Below, piece after piece: positions 46,221 to 57,429 of a DNA stretch of 64,000 nt. The notes beneath the pieces were generated by a model. That model made no database searches. It was given only the letters and a program-made list of their open reading frames with translations, and was not told the DNA's origin. How positions within the stretch are numbered: position 1 is the stretch's first letter; each line of letters opens with the position of its first letter. The translations under genes and the position numbers were made by a program. The DNA lies in NCBI RefSeq assembly GCF_010015445.1, contig NC_053128.1:5404127-5468126 (forward strand), given 5' to 3'. The DNA comes from Perca fluviatilis. Taxonomy: Eukaryota; Chordata; Actinopteri; Perciformes; Percidae.

Positions 46221-47072
46221 GGGTGAGGCTATTTGCACAATTAGCAGTGTATGCTATTTGTACCCTGGTGCAATTAGAAATGAATGCTATTCGTACCCTG
46301 CCGGTGCACACAGCAATGTGTTCTATCAATACCCTATCTGGTACAAATATCAATGTATGCTATTTGCACCCCTGTGCATTTACAGTACCTTGGCATATAT
46401 TTACACACAGTTATCCATACTACTCATGTATTACACCTTTTTGGAATATTATCGCCCTGACATTCTTACCCTAACCATAAACAATCCCACTCCTCTTGCC
46501 TAAACCTAACCAACCCAACCAGAGCAGGCATATTCATGAGTCTTCCCCTACCACCCTGCAAAACATATTTCGCATTCGCGGGCCCTGACTTGCGCAATTG
46601 CATGCAAATTATCCAATCCAAAATGAAAAAAACAAGATCACCTCACCAGGGAATCAAACTCCAGATTCCCAGACCAAAGCTCAGCACTCTAACCACTCAC
46701 CTAACAGTTCTTACTGGATGTCATACAATGGTTTACCACTTGGTGTCTTCAAGCCTCGGTTGCTAGGTAACAATACTGTATACAAAAAATAGGTAGGCTA
46801 CTATGGTACTACCTAACAAACTAACGGTTATATGCTTTCACTGAAGACCGAAAGCACAACTGTAGTATCCATTTTCCGCTAGAAATTCAATTGTTATAAA
46901 CTTTAGAGACAAAACTTTCCTAATATGCCAGTTTCTGCGGTCGTGGAAGATGAACGTCCACCATGATTTCGGTGCACGTGAGCAACGTGTTTTTGTTGTT
47001 ACGTCACAGGGTGTGAATAGCTCAGCTGTATGGCCGAGGCTATTCGTACCGGGGGTGCAAATAGACACTCCG
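46221..47072. mobile_element. TIR element with tRNA-like core
   Basis: It starts gggtgaggctatttgcac and ends gtgcaaatagacactccg (inverted repeats). A 9-bp direct repeat, atattataa, flanks it at 46212-46220 and 47073-47081. The left part repeats tgctattt/cgtaccctg-type motifs four times. No transposase is present. A tRNA-like segment lies inside on the minus strand (46645-46705). Confidence 0.75.
46645..46705 (-). ncRNA. tRNA-like segment (pol III box A and box B-like)
   Basis: The minus strand reads GTGAGTGGTTAGAGTGC (46700-46684), close to a tRNA D-arm/box A. About 25 bp later comes GTTTGATTCC (46659-46650), close to the T-arm/box B GGTTCGATTCC. The acceptor stem is not formed. It may be a tRNA pseudogene or a captured SINE head inside the TIR element rather than a functional tRNA. 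Confidence 0.4.
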
Positions 47073-47212
47073 ATATTATAAACCCCTTAGAATAATTTCT
47101 GGACTAAGCTATGTGAAAAACAGACCAATCTAGTTGGAACAATAAGCAGACTATGAGCTGAACAGACCGTATCCCTCATGTTCTTTCAGTCTAACTTAAA
47201 TGTTAACAAACT

Positions 47213-47565
47213 TAGACTGTAAACTGACGAGCCAGCATTTATCATGTATTTTCAGTCTGGTTAAGTGTCCCTTTTAAAGCTTGGCTCTGAAACTTACATA
47301 CAGTATGCTTAGGATTACCAGCCAGTATTTATCATGTATTTTCAGTCTGGTTAAGTGTCCCTTTAAAGCTTAGTTACGAAACTTACATAGCGCATCCTCA
47401 GGATTCATCATGTTCCCTTTTTTTCAGCCCGATTAAGTGTCCTCAAAAGTATAGATTATTATTAGTATAGATTGTAGACTGAGTAGCCAGCATTCATCAT
47501 TTTTTACAGTCTGGTTAGATTTCTCTTCAACGGTTGGTTCCAGAACTTACACACAGCGTCCTCCA
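47213..47565. repeat. Degenerate tandem repeat, about 90-100 bp unit, four copies
   Basis: The motif agccagcatttatcatgtattttcagtctggttaagtgtcccttt recurs, with decay, starting near 47230, 47318, 47405 and 47488. It is followed by a gaaacttacatac-type segment in each unit. Non-coding. Confidence 0.8.
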
Positions 47566-47589
47566 GTCAAACTCGGTACAGTGGCTCAA

Positions 47590-48149
47590 ATACCGTTACT
47601 CCACAGATGCTGAGTCCTCCAGTCGCGACCCCAGCATCGAACGCAAAGTCCCACCGCCGCCCTCCGGTTCCTCGCGGTGCAGGGTGATGTGCTCCTCCTC
47701 TTCTAATTCCAGCCAGAAAACACCCAGCTCTGCGGCTGCAGTAAAGGCAAACTCTCTCCCTCCGTGGGTCACTCCCAGGGCAGCGCGGCAGATGAACACA
47801 TCCGAGTTGTGTTCAGCGTGCATCTCGTGTTGTATCCCTTCAGGCATCCGAAGCCGCTGGATCGTAAATGTGACGCAGCACATACCATGATTTCCTGCAT
47901 CTCAGGTTCTGCCCCGATGTGTTGCTGCGAGGTATTAATTTCGGCCAGCACTCCCTTCACTGCGCTGTAGATCACTGATTTAAGCACACTTAGGTGCTTC
48001 TCCAAGACCCGGTCGATTAATTCCTCCATATTAGAGAACGGGTTCACATCAGTTACTCCGTTAGCCACCACTCCATTAGCCGCCAACATGCTAGCAAATT
48101 TCTCTGAACAAGTAAATAGTTTAGGCGACAACGAGACCTGCTTTTTCAT
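47590..48149 (-). pseudogene. Unrecognised coding-like relic in two frames
   Basis: From a Met at 48149 (MKKQVSLSPKLFTCSEKFAS) a frame runs 126 residues with an amphipathic stretch, 'MEELIDRVLEKHLSVLKSVI'. Around 47890 the likely coding frame shifts to 47883-47596, which has 'NSDVFICRAALGVTHGGREF' and the acidic 'FWLELEEEEHITLHREEPEG'. Composition and length look like real protein, but I do not recognise the family. It could be the N-terminal part of a transposon protein. No partner exons were identified. Confidence 0.35.
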
Positions 48150-48229
48150 GCCTGCAGGTGTTTCACAGAGTCACCGTGATAACAGACGAAACAATTTGGC
48201 GTCGGGTGCTGGTCACGTGCTTCTCCAGG

Positions 48230-48660
48230 AAATTTGAGGGTTAAAATTTCCAATTTCTAAACTTTTTTTAATTTATACCTTTTGTTATTATGTTATGTTG
48301 TTGTTAAATGTTTTTCTGAATTGATACCATTTTTTTAAGTATTAAAAATGTATTTTTAAGTATTAAAGGTTAAGGTTGAGAAGCTAGCAAGATTTGAAAG
48401 TAGCATCTCCTCTGGGCTTCGTCTAACCCCTCCCCCTGGCTCCCCCCTCACAGACGTGCACGAGCACCACTTGAAAGGGAGATGCCGCTCTGCGTCTGTT
48501 TCAGAGCAGAGCAAAGGAAGGACTTGGATTCAACTGATCAGAACTCCTTCATTTTACATACAACTACACAATTGTTATAGTTTCCCTTTTTATTTATTCC
48601 CAGGAAGGAATTAACTGTACAAAGTACCCATTTTTATATTTTGTTTAAATAAAAAAAAGA
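48230..48660. other. No recognisable feature
   Basis: AT-rich sequence, then a GC-richer stretch (48400-48520) often seen in fish MITEs. No supported call. Confidence 0.35.
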
Positions 48661-48759
48661 AATTGCTTTCCACTTGTTATTACAACTATCAAGACATTTT
48701 ATCTCATCTCTGTACGTGCTGCTGGACGATTGCTGGGGATGAGAGACCGCTGGCTCCGT

Positions 48760-49510
48760 CCCATTGTCCCTGTCTCACTGGTTGTTTCCGAGGCCGACCT
48801 GTTGATGGTTCTTTCTTCTCCCATGCGGGTTCGGATCCGCCGAGGCGGTGTGGATTTTTCAAACCTGCACCTGCTAGATTGTGCGGTGCCTTCGGCCAGT
48901 TTGCTTGGCTCTGATTAATGCTAGAGCACTAGTCAACAAGACTTTACTCATAAATGACTTCTTCACTTTTTATGTCCTTTACAGAAACCTGGCTTCATAA
49001 TGGCGAGTTCACGCCTTTCTTTGAACTTCTTCCTCTCCGATGTGGCTTCCTCAGCTTCCCTCGGGCCACCGGTAAAGGTGGAGGGCTAGCTGCTGTGTTT
49101 AAGTGTGCTTTTCAGTGTCGGGAGATTCCGTTTGACAGCGGCTCCAGCTTTGAGCTGCAGCTGTTTGAGACAAATGACATACATGAAAAAGGACATACTT
49201 TAGACCCCGTGCTATCATATGGTTTAGGTATTGCCATTAGTGAAATATGCGACACATGTATTTCAGATCATCTGTCTTATTTACTGAGGTTGTCCTCTGT
49301 TTGGACGTTTCTACAGTTGCTCCCGCACAATGTGTGCGTGCAATTAACCATTTAACTGCCTCACAGTTTTCTGCTGCTTTTAAAGACTCTGTGTTGTACA
49401 ATCTCGAAGATTGTAATCTTTATGTTGAGGAACTCACCAACCTCTTTGACTGTACTTCGATATTGGACTCTTTTGCTCCACTGAGGAAGAAACGCACTAA
49501 AGCACTTTCA
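48760..49510 (+). mobile_element. CR1/L2-group LINE endonuclease fragment
   Basis: The + strand reads 'RRGGVDFSNLHLLDCA', then in another frame 'SFTETWLHNGEFTPFFELL' and 'FPRATGKGGGLAAVFK', then 'HEKGHTLDPVLSYGLGI' and 'ISDHLSYLL'. It ends 'AINHLTASQFSAAFKDS'. These are the start, substrate-side and end motifs of a CR1/L2/Rex1-type endonuclease. The middle part is deleted between 'LFETND' and 'IHEKGH' (near 49180). The RT is absent. Confidence 0.72.
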
Positions 49511-49513
49511 GAA

Positions 49514-50030
49514 CCAAAGGTGTCAAAGTATTCACATTCATTACTCAGGTAGAAGTATATATACTAAGGTTTAAAAAGAATTCTGTAGAACTTGGCCATA
49601 ATGGCTATAAGGTTATATTAAAATGTTAATGTTGAAATGTTTCAGCCACATTTATGCCCATTGAAAATGAACGAATTTAAGTACAATGCAAATACATTAG
49701 AGAACCATATGTGTACTACTAAGCATTCACATGTTTCATGGAGCGGAAGATATGATGACAAGTTGCTTGTAATGGTGCATAAAGTCAAACTTCAGAGACA
49801 TGTTATCAATAGCCTTTATTGGAATGTAAATGTACATCCAAGCTTAACAACGGATGTAAGATAACAAAACTGGACAAGAAAATTGGTGTGGGCTTAGTAA
49901 CAATTACCCTTTAATGGTCTGTCTATATAGGAGTAATGAGGCTTTTTTTAAATGTAAGGAGTAGAAAGTACAGATAATTGCATTAAAATGTAAGGAGTAG
50001 AAGTAAAAAGTCTGCTGTAAAATAATTGAT
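49514..50030. mobile_element. Non-autonomous hAT element, copy 2
   Basis: A diverged copy of 2919-3392 with the left end ggtgtcaaagtattcacattcattactc preserved. The right end is missing, cut near 50030, so no target duplication could be checked. Confidence 0.7.
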
Positions 50031-50164
50031 GATATGGAGTAGAAAAATGTGCGTGAGGAATCAATACTTGAAAACATTAAGAGTAATCATTATTCCCATT
50101 TACTTTCTGCAGTCTGACTTCAGTTCACCACCTCACCATCTGCATCGCCAATTCTATTTTCTCC

Positions 50165-50295
50165 AAAATGGGTCAGAGTTTGCACATTCTCCCGTCAAGT
50201 TTGTTTTTTATAAATCACAACCTTTGCATGGGAAGTGGCGTACGCACATTTTCAGCCCCGTTTTGTGCGTACGCCACATTTATAAATGAGACCCC
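50165..50295. mobile_element. Harbinger terminal fragment, unbroken version
   Basis: It contains cattctcccgtcaagtttg...ataaatcacaacctttgcatggg and the palindrome gtggcgtacgcac/gtgcgtacgccac, ending tttataaatgagacccc. It shows the pre-integration sequence of the ERV target at 28780/38100, in which atca occurs once. Confidence 0.75.
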
Positions 50296-51204
50296 TGGCC
50301 TTTGCAGGTGTGTGTCCAAAAAAGTGTATGCTAACCTATGGCCCTATTATCACCAACACATTGACTAACTTTAAACAGGTGGAGGAGCAACTATGCTACA
50401 TCAACAAGTGGCATCTGGACACCCGAATTTGGCACAATACACACTTAATGTCTGGTAACAAACCCTTTGCAGTGGAGTGACAGAGGCATTTATACTGTAA
50501 ACCAGCTATTCAATGAGAAAGTTATGTTGAGTTTCGAAGACCTAAGAGCTAGTTTTGAGGTCCCCAGGACATCCTTCTTCTTGTATCTGCGCTTAAGAGC
50601 AGCCCTAAAATGTTACGGAGTGCCATGGGGAAACTGTCTTGAGCCGCACCCAGTTATTAAATGGTTTGTTGATTTTCCTGTGCGAGGATTAGCCTCCAAG
50701 ATCTATGCTAAACTGATGCAAGTATCCATAGGAGAACTCCGAATAGCAAGGAAATGGGAGCGAGAGCTAAGCACTGAGGGGAACGCAATTAATTGGGAGA
50801 CAGTGTGGGACAACATTTTCCATTGTTCCAAGAACCCAAATCACCAACAGATCCATTTCAACATATGTCATAGGACAAACTGGACTCCTCAGAAGAGATA
50901 CATCTCTAAAGTCATTCCCACTCCCTATGGTACATTCTGTCAACCTGAACAAACTGGAACTTTCCTGCATATGGTCTGGGAGTGTGAACAGGTGCATGAG
51001 TTCTGGAATAAAACAACATCAATAATATCTGATAGGATGTTGAATTCCTACTGAGCCGATTGTTTTGTTACTTAATGACGACTCTAAATTACACCTGCTT
51101 GGGAGCACAAGTATCAGTCCTAATGACCTCAGCATCACAAGAATTAGAGGAAAGTGACTAGGCAAGGTGTGATCTCTATTTTTGTTTTCCTCGAGACCGC
51201 AGAG
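50296..51204 (+). mobile_element. L1-like LINE, family A, 5'-truncated 3' end
   Basis: An intact 195-residue frame at 50467-51054 carries the family-A C-terminal domain: 'MLSFEDLRASFEVPRTSFF', 'VDFPVRGLASKIYAKLMQ', 'NAINWETVWDNIFHCSKNP' and 'IPTPYGTFCQPEQTGTFLH'. The 3' UTR ends near gttttcctcgagaccgcagag. Truncation at about 50296 is typical for LINE insertions. No RT is included. Confidence 0.85.
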
Positions 51205-51205
51205 T

Positions 51206-51560
51206 AGGGTTGGGTACCAAAACCGATTCGACTATAGAACCGGTTCCTACGCAAACGGTAGTATTTGGACCGGATTAGAACGCAAATTTCGGTTCCTCAT
51301 TTCTGTTCCGACTGAAATATATTTCCCTCTGTTGCTCCGGACAGTGGCAGACTCTTTCTTTATTTCTCCCGAGTGGCGCACGTGTCCGTGCTATTCTTGG
51401 ACATGCACTCTACAATCACTGCTGATAGACGGCTTTTTGTAAACGCTCCGAAACGGACGTAAAAATATCACACTTTCTGTAATCACACTACCGTAAATGT
51501 AGGCTACTTTTAAAATGGCATATTTTCCCTCAGGGCTCACCAAAACGGACGTAAAAGCAT
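51206..51560. mobile_element. hAT-like element fragment
   Basis: It begins tagggttgggtaccaaaaccg and continues with gaaccggttcctacg and cggttcctcatttctgttccg, typical of fish hAT elements of the taggg-tgggtacc type. The right end was not found. Confidence 0.55.
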
Positions 51561-52108
51561 ATTAACCATTCACTGCACGTGATCGCTAGTAAACATATTA
51601 CACTTACTCTGCTAGTCTATGTTCAGGACAAGACCGTGTTGCCTGGTTACCTTGTATGGATATACTCTCAACAAGATATGGGATTAGACAACATCTTTAT
51701 ATCTGTATAGTTTGATGTTGCGCTACATGACCCCTTTTGTTCTGTAAAGCTGTGCCTATGTTTGCATCTCTCCTCTCACTCTCAGCGCAATCCTGCCCCC
51801 ACTCACTCACAAGCACTCCTGCAACAGCGTCTCTCTCTTTCTCATGGGCGGGCCAAATTCTCTGGGCGGGCAAAGCAGAGAAAGGGGAGGTAACCTTGCT
51901 CCTTATGACCTCATAAGGAGCAGTTTCCAGATTGGCCCATCTGAGCTTTCATTTTCTCAAAGGCAGAGCAGGATACCCAGAGCTTGGTTTACATCTATCG
52001 CCATTTCTAGCCACTGGGGGACCATAGGCAGGCTGGGGGAACATTATGATATTAATGTTAAAAAACCTCATAAATTGAAATTTTCATGCCATGGGACCTT
52101 TTTAAGTG
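51561..52108. mobile_element. MITE fragment(s)
   Basis: The stretch tcctcataa/ccttatgacctcataaggagc and the end cctcataaattgaaattttcatgccatgggaccttttta match the style of a common fish MITE family. Non-coding; boundaries uncertain. Confidence 0.5.
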
Positions 52109-52196
52109 AGTGTTTCTGTTTTGTGTATCTGCTGTATTGTTCCCAGACAAAAGAGTGACTCAATTTGTTTTTTTTCCACCTTTCATCAGTCAGGAT

Positions 52197-52850
52197 ATGT
52201 CTGTAAGGATGGAGATGGATATCAATGGAGTCTCAAGGGCACACGTCTCCATTCTTCCTGCAGCTGAGATCAAAGCCGCATTGAAACCAGAAGCAGAAAG
52301 ACCTCGCTGTGCCAGCACCCCATGTTCTCCTATCAGAGGTACTGTTGCAGGATACCAGATCCTCCACATGGACTCAAACTATCTGGTGGGCTTCACCACT
52401 GGTGAGGAGCTGCTCAAACTGGCCCATCAGTGGTCAGAAGGCACTCCAGAGAAGGGTTCTGTATCAGAAGCTGTGTCAAGCTCCATCCAGAGCACTGTCC
52501 CAAAGTCTGTGGACTTGGGCCTCCACCGTTCTTCACGAATCTGCAAAGGCAAAAGTCGCTACTACCAACCCTACGACATTCCTGCTGCCAATGGGCGGAG
52601 ACGGAGGCGTATGCCAAGCTCGAGTGACACCTTTCTCAGGTCCCTGACCCACGGGGAGCCTGGGAAGGGTCTTCATACTCCACTACCCCGCTGTCTGCTT
52701 AAAGGGAAGAGGGCCCAGTCCAAGTCTCTGGACTACCTTAATCTGGACAAAATAAGCATCAAAGAGTCATCAGACACTGAGGTGTTACAGTACCAACTGC
52801 AGCACCTTACCCTGCGAGGGGAACGCATGTTTTCCAGAAACAAGACATGA
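52197..52850 (+). CDS. macir: Macrophage immunometabolism regulator (UNC119-binding protein C5orf30)
   Basis: A 217-residue protein in one exon, close to the usual vertebrate length of about 206. Conserved blocks in order: 'RPRCASTPCSPIRG' (36-48), 'GYQILHMDSNYLVGFTTGEE' (52-71) then LLKLA, 'RYYQPYDIPAANGRRRRRMP' (121-140), 'LLKGKRAQSKSLDYLNLDK' (168-185) and the near-invariant end 'TEVLQYQLQHLTLRG' (194-208). No membrane segment or signal peptide. Known role: a small cytosolic protein that binds UNC119/UNC119B and influences lipid-cargo delivery to cilia, and which restrains inflammatory macrophage behaviour. A splice acceptor (ctttcatcag, AG at 52188-52189) precedes it, so upstream exons are probably non-coding. 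Met1 at 52197 is the first in the exon; Met5 (52209) has the better Kozak context and aligns with mammalian starts. The frame is intact. It is the one convincing host gene here. Confidence 0.95.
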   Translation: MSVRMEMDINGVSRAHVSILPAAEIKAALKPEAERPRCASTPCSPIRGTVAGYQILHMDSNYLVGFTTGEELLKLAHQWSEGTPEKGSVSEAVSSSIQSTVPKSVDLGLHRSSRICKGKSRYYQPYDIPAANGRRRRRMPSSSDTFLRSLTHGEPGKGLHTPLPRCLLKGKRAQSKSLDYLNLDKISIKESSDTEVLQYQLQHLTLRGERMFSRNKT

Positions 52851-53766
52851 AAGCACAGTGGGAGGCCCTTTTTAGTCATCTTTCACCTGTTTGGGGATTT
52901 AGGTGCTATTTCCAGCTTGGTTTCTTTCTACTCATATTACAAACTGTTCTTTAAGAAGGCAGTCTGATTATCTTATTATATTATTAACTGGGGGTTTTAC
53001 CTTGTACTGTACACATAACATGAAGAAAATCCTTACATCACTCCTCACATTGTAATGAGGTTGTTGAAGTTAAAAGATGTGAATAATTTAACTTAGCAAT
53101 AACTGGTAAACTTATTTATTGACAGTGTTGTGTGTTTTTACTGCTCAAAGACACACTAATATATCAGTTTACAGCTGATAAAAGCACATATCCCTTACTG
53201 TATCAGCTTTAAAATGCACCATTGCTATATGTCCAATAATAGTTGATCTGTGAGGAGTTGTTAGTGAAAGTTTTGTGATTTTCTATTTTTTTTCTTTTTC
53301 ATTATGGCACTGCATATAACTGTCAAATAAGCATTTGAAATACCTAATAATAATACTTAAAAATATTTGTTATTATTGCCATGTCAAAAATACATGCTAA
53401 CGTTTCGGCTTAGTGGCCTTCATCAGAGCATGAAAAGAAATGGAAGTCATGTCTTTTGTATACAGGAGTTGGCAGTTGATTGGCTTAAAGGGTCACATGT
53501 AACTTCTTAAGGTCTTAATATGACAATGACTAATAACAAGGGTAATGGCAGTTCCCTGAATTTGTAACTCCTTAAGTCCTCGCTCCCCGATCCTCCAGCT
53601 TGTGATGGAAATTCTTCTCAGCGCACCATTTTGAAGGACATCCCAGTTACTAAAATGCATATCAGTGAGCGAGGAGCCTCCCTGGAGGAACTGACACCGA
53701 TGTATCATTTGGAAGTATTTGAGAGAGAGAGAGAGAGAGACTGTATTAGGCTGAGGCAATAATAAA
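52851..53766 (+). other. Probable macir 3' UTR
   Basis: Non-coding AT-rich sequence after the stop. The first plausible polyadenylation signal close to a natural end is AATAAA at 53761-53766. A repeat-like aacgtttcggcttagtggccttcatcaga segment lies at 53400-53428, and a short (GA)n at 53721-53740. The real 3' end could be earlier or later. Confidence 0.45.
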
Positions 53767-54690
53767 GTACAACTGACCCGTTTTCAATTTTAGTTTTATA
53801 TCAGAAAATATGGGACGTAGAAATAAGCGCTGAAAATGTGTAGAAGAAAAATGTAACCATTTAAAACAATGGAAAAAGCAAAAACAAAGTGTGGAAAAAA
53901 AGTGTTTTTTTCAAGGTTGACGTGAAGACAACACAAGGGTTAATATTAATTAAAATTAATATAAAATGTATTGTTTATATTTCTGAATGTGCATGTATTA
54001 GGGCCATTTAATAAAAATGAAATAAAATACAGCAGATTGTAGTTTCTGTATTTATTACTAAAGCATTTATCAGTAATACAGTTAAAATGGGGGAAATGTG
54101 AAAAATAACCTTGCAGGTCGATTTAAGGTGTGCGCCCCTACGTTTTCTGCCTGTGTCCCTACATTTTTTTATTTAGAGGTTACAGTGCTCCTAGTAAAAA
54201 AAAGTTAGTTAAAGCCAATCACCTGCCAACACCTGTATTCAAAAGACATGGTTTCCATTTGTGTTCATGCTCTGTATGGCAACATTAGCATGTTTGTTTG
54301 ACGTGGCCAGAACAAATTGGTGAAATTGAGATTAGTCAACTTTGTCCTAAAGATCTATGTATGTGCTACAATACACAGATAAGAAATCTTAAGAACTTTG
54401 GTTCAGCACCACAAACAAATACTGGGAAGGTGCATCCTCTCAAAGACCTAACACTGCTAATTTATTAAATGATTGCTGTCAGTCAGTATCAGTGTTTTTA
54501 AACCTTTTATTTACCAAGAGACAGGAATGTGTAAACAACTTAATCCTTAACTGTGTGAGGATAGCTAAAGATCTTTTTATTTAAGTCCATCTTAACATGC
54601 CATATGTACATTTCAAGAGTTATTGGTCATTGTAATCATTCCCTCTGTCCATTAAAAAAAAAAAAAAAAATTAAAAAACAAAATTTTATA
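53767..54690. other. No recognisable feature
   Basis: AT-rich intergenic sequence with a poly(A) tract at about 54653-54670. Nothing coding is supported. Confidence 0.45.
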
Positions 54691-55895
54691 AGTATTTTTT
54701 CCTGTCATGACATGCAACAAACGTCCCCCAGCTGGACAATCAAGGACTTTTCAATTACATGATCATCTCCTTTTAGACCACTAGTCACCAGGACGCCCCA
54801 AAATAATCCTTTCCTAACGTGAATACACTGTAAAAGGTGAGGAAGAGAATCCTTTTCCCAATTTGTCATTTTAGTTTTAGGACTGTTAGTTTTGCTCTCT
54901 CTTAAAGTTATTTGCACAAGGGGGATCCCTTCACATCCTTTACTGACAGGACTGCACCTCTTTCACAATACATATGATGCCATATTTTTTTTTTTTTGTA
55001 ACCTTTATTTATCCAGGTAAGTTGATTGAGAACAATTTCTCATTTGCAACAACGACCTGTCACATTAACACAGTTACACATTCATACCTGGAGTGAACCC
55101 AACAAATTTGAAAGGTGGCCGTTGTAGATGGATTCTTCATAGAGAATGGTAAATTTTGTCGTTTGTAACAGGAAATTAGTTCACATTGATGGGAGTTAAA
55201 AACACATCTGTGGAAACTTCTAAAACTACTCCTGCATCCACTACAAAAGGAGAGTGAAAGAGTTCCTATGCACAACCCAGAAGAGTATCATTTCAGTATT
55301 TTTTCCTGTCATGACATGCAACAAACGTCCCCCAGCTGGACAATCAAGGACTTTTCAATTACATGATCATCTCCTTTTAGACCACTAGTCACCAGGACGC
55401 CCCAAAATAATCCTTTCCTAACGTGAATACACTGTAAAAGGTGAGGAAGAGAATCCTTTTCCCAATTTGTCATTTTAGTTTTAGGACTGTTAATTTTGCT
55501 CTCTCTTAAAGTTATTTGCACAAGGGGGATCCCTTCACATCCTTTACTGACAGGACTGCACCTCTTTCACAATACATATGATGCCATATTTTTTTTTTTT
55601 AACCTTTATTTATCCAGGTAAGTTGATTGAGAACAATTTCTCATTTGGAACAACGACCTGTCACATTAACACAGTTACACATTCATACCTGGAGTGAATC
55701 CAACAAATTTGAAAGTTGGCCGTTGTAGATGGATTCTTCATAGAGAATGGTAAATTTTGTCGTTTGTAACAGGAAATTAGTTCACATTGATGGGAGTTAA
55801 AAACACATCTGTGGAAACTTCTAAAACTACTCCTGCATCCACTACAAAAGGAGAGTGAAAGAGTTCCTATGCACAACCCAGAAGAGTATCATTTC
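54691..55895. repeat. 604-bp direct tandem duplication, two units
   Basis: Unit 1 (54691-55294) and unit 2 (55295-55895) are almost identical. I see about five substitutions plus a length change in the internal T run (13 against 11). A stub agtattttttcc follows at 55896. Each unit contains a minus-oriented aacctttatttatccaggtaagttgattgagaac motif common in fish genomes. The paired short frames in both units are copies of each other and have no known motif. Confidence 0.95.
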
Positions 55896-55907
55896 AGTAT
55901 TTTTTCC

Positions 55908-56970
55908 ATATTCATTGGTTATTGGTGGCAAATATGGAATATGTTGCCTTTAGAGTACAATATTGGTGCATCTCTAGTTTTGTACATTGGTTATGGGCGT
56001 ACTGTTATGAAACTCAGGAGTAGCACAACTCTGGATACGTGAAGAAGGTTCAGGAGATTTACACAGAAGCATTTAATGAAATCTCGATTGAGGAAAATTA
56101 GGATTATCCCTTTACATCTCCTGCTGAAGCTGTCAAGTTTGTGTTATGCAAAGATATTGATGGTGCCATAATGCCAAAATGGCATCTTTGAAATTGTTCT
56201 GTTGTAAACAATTAACCAATCTGAGTTAAATGGGTGCATTTGTGTGTTATTTTGGGCCTATTCATCTCAGTGTCTCATTTAGATCCAGTCCAAAAATCAG
56301 AAATTTTCAGACTAGTTTTTCCATTTTTAATTTAGAATATAAGCATTTTTTGAAAATTAAATTAATAAATGTCACATTCATGTATTGAATTTTCAAAAAA
56401 TATATACACAACTTATTATACACATTAAGTGAATATTCTGCTGATTGGACAAATTGGAGATATTGGAAATTCAGAAACTATAACTTTCCGCAAATTAATA
56501 CATGAATGTCATAGTTTCATCACAATGTTAACATTGTTTTCGCCCGTTGAGGTTTGACTGGAGCTCTTAATTATACTTCTTCTTTCGCTGCCTTCTGCAA
56601 TAGTTTAATGGCAACCATCTGGAGAAATTGTTTTTTAGTTAACAGATATATTTATAAAAGTCAGAGACAATTAGCTATTTCCTTAATGGGTGCAGCTGTC
56701 ATGTAATACTGTTGTGTTGGAAGTTGCTGTAAAGCTACTGTTGATGTAAATCAGCATCGATGTTATGATCTTGATGATCATATTACAGAAAGGTAAATTA
56801 AGTAGCAGACTTTAGTTGTGACATTGAACTGCATTGACATTGCTACTGTCTGAAACATTTCTTGGTACCAAATAAAACTACATGGTAACAGGTAATTGTT
56901 GGATTGGGGATTTTGCATATCACATACAAATAACGTGAATGTTAAACCGCTACTAAAGTCAATAAAATCA
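55908..56970. other. No recognisable feature
   Basis: AT-rich sequence without supported coding, RNA or repeat structure. Confidence 0.4.
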
Positions 56971-56971
56971 A

Positions 56972-57410
56972 TAGTTGTAATGCTGTTTAAGTGAAGGAAA
57001 CAGGGTTTTACATCACAATTCAAACGATTCTTGCAGCATTACAGTGGTTTTTCAGCTGTGATGTGTAAACCCTGTTTCCTGCACTTAAAAAGTATTACAG
57101 TAGTTTCTTAGCAGAAGACATGCGTTTTGGCCTTCACGGAGCTTCTTATGATGTGTAAAACCTTTTTCCTTCACTAAACAGCATTACAGTAGTTTCTCAG
57201 CAGAAGTTCCTTTACACGTCTCTATGCAGAAGACATGCGTTTTGGCCTCCATGGAGCTTTTTATGATGTGTAAAACCTTTTTCCTTCACTGAACAGCATT
57301 ACAGTGGTTTCTCTGCAGAAGTTCCTATAAACATATTTCTATGCAGGAAAGATGCATTTTGGCCTCCACTGATTTCCTTCACTTAAAAAGTATTACAGTA
57401 GTTCCTGTGG
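56972..57410. repeat. Inverted repeat followed by about 115-bp tandem repeats
   Basis: The arm gtaatgctgtttaagtgaaggaaacagggttttacatcac (56975-57016) is inverted as gatgtgtaaaccctgtttcctgcac (57060-57084). The units cagcattacagtggtttctc...gcagaagacatgcgttttggcctcca...gatgtgtaaaacctttttccttcact then repeat, with starts near 57036, 57090, 57180 and 57295. Non-coding. Confidence 0.75.
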
Positions 57411-57429
57411 TAGATTTGTAAGACGTTGG

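Noticed and set aside
46099..46503. 134-residue + frame rich in Tyr and Pro
   Set aside because: It spans the LINE/TIR-element junction at 46212-46221 and the subterminal repeats of the TIR element.
52414..52647. Alternative-frame ORFs inside macir
   Set aside because: They are shadows of the conserved macir reading frame.
54705..55876. Paired 70- and 71-residue minus frames considered as a small duplicated gene family
   Set aside because: They follow from the 604-bp DNA duplication, lie beside a T tract and common fish repeat motif, and show no domain or splice signals.
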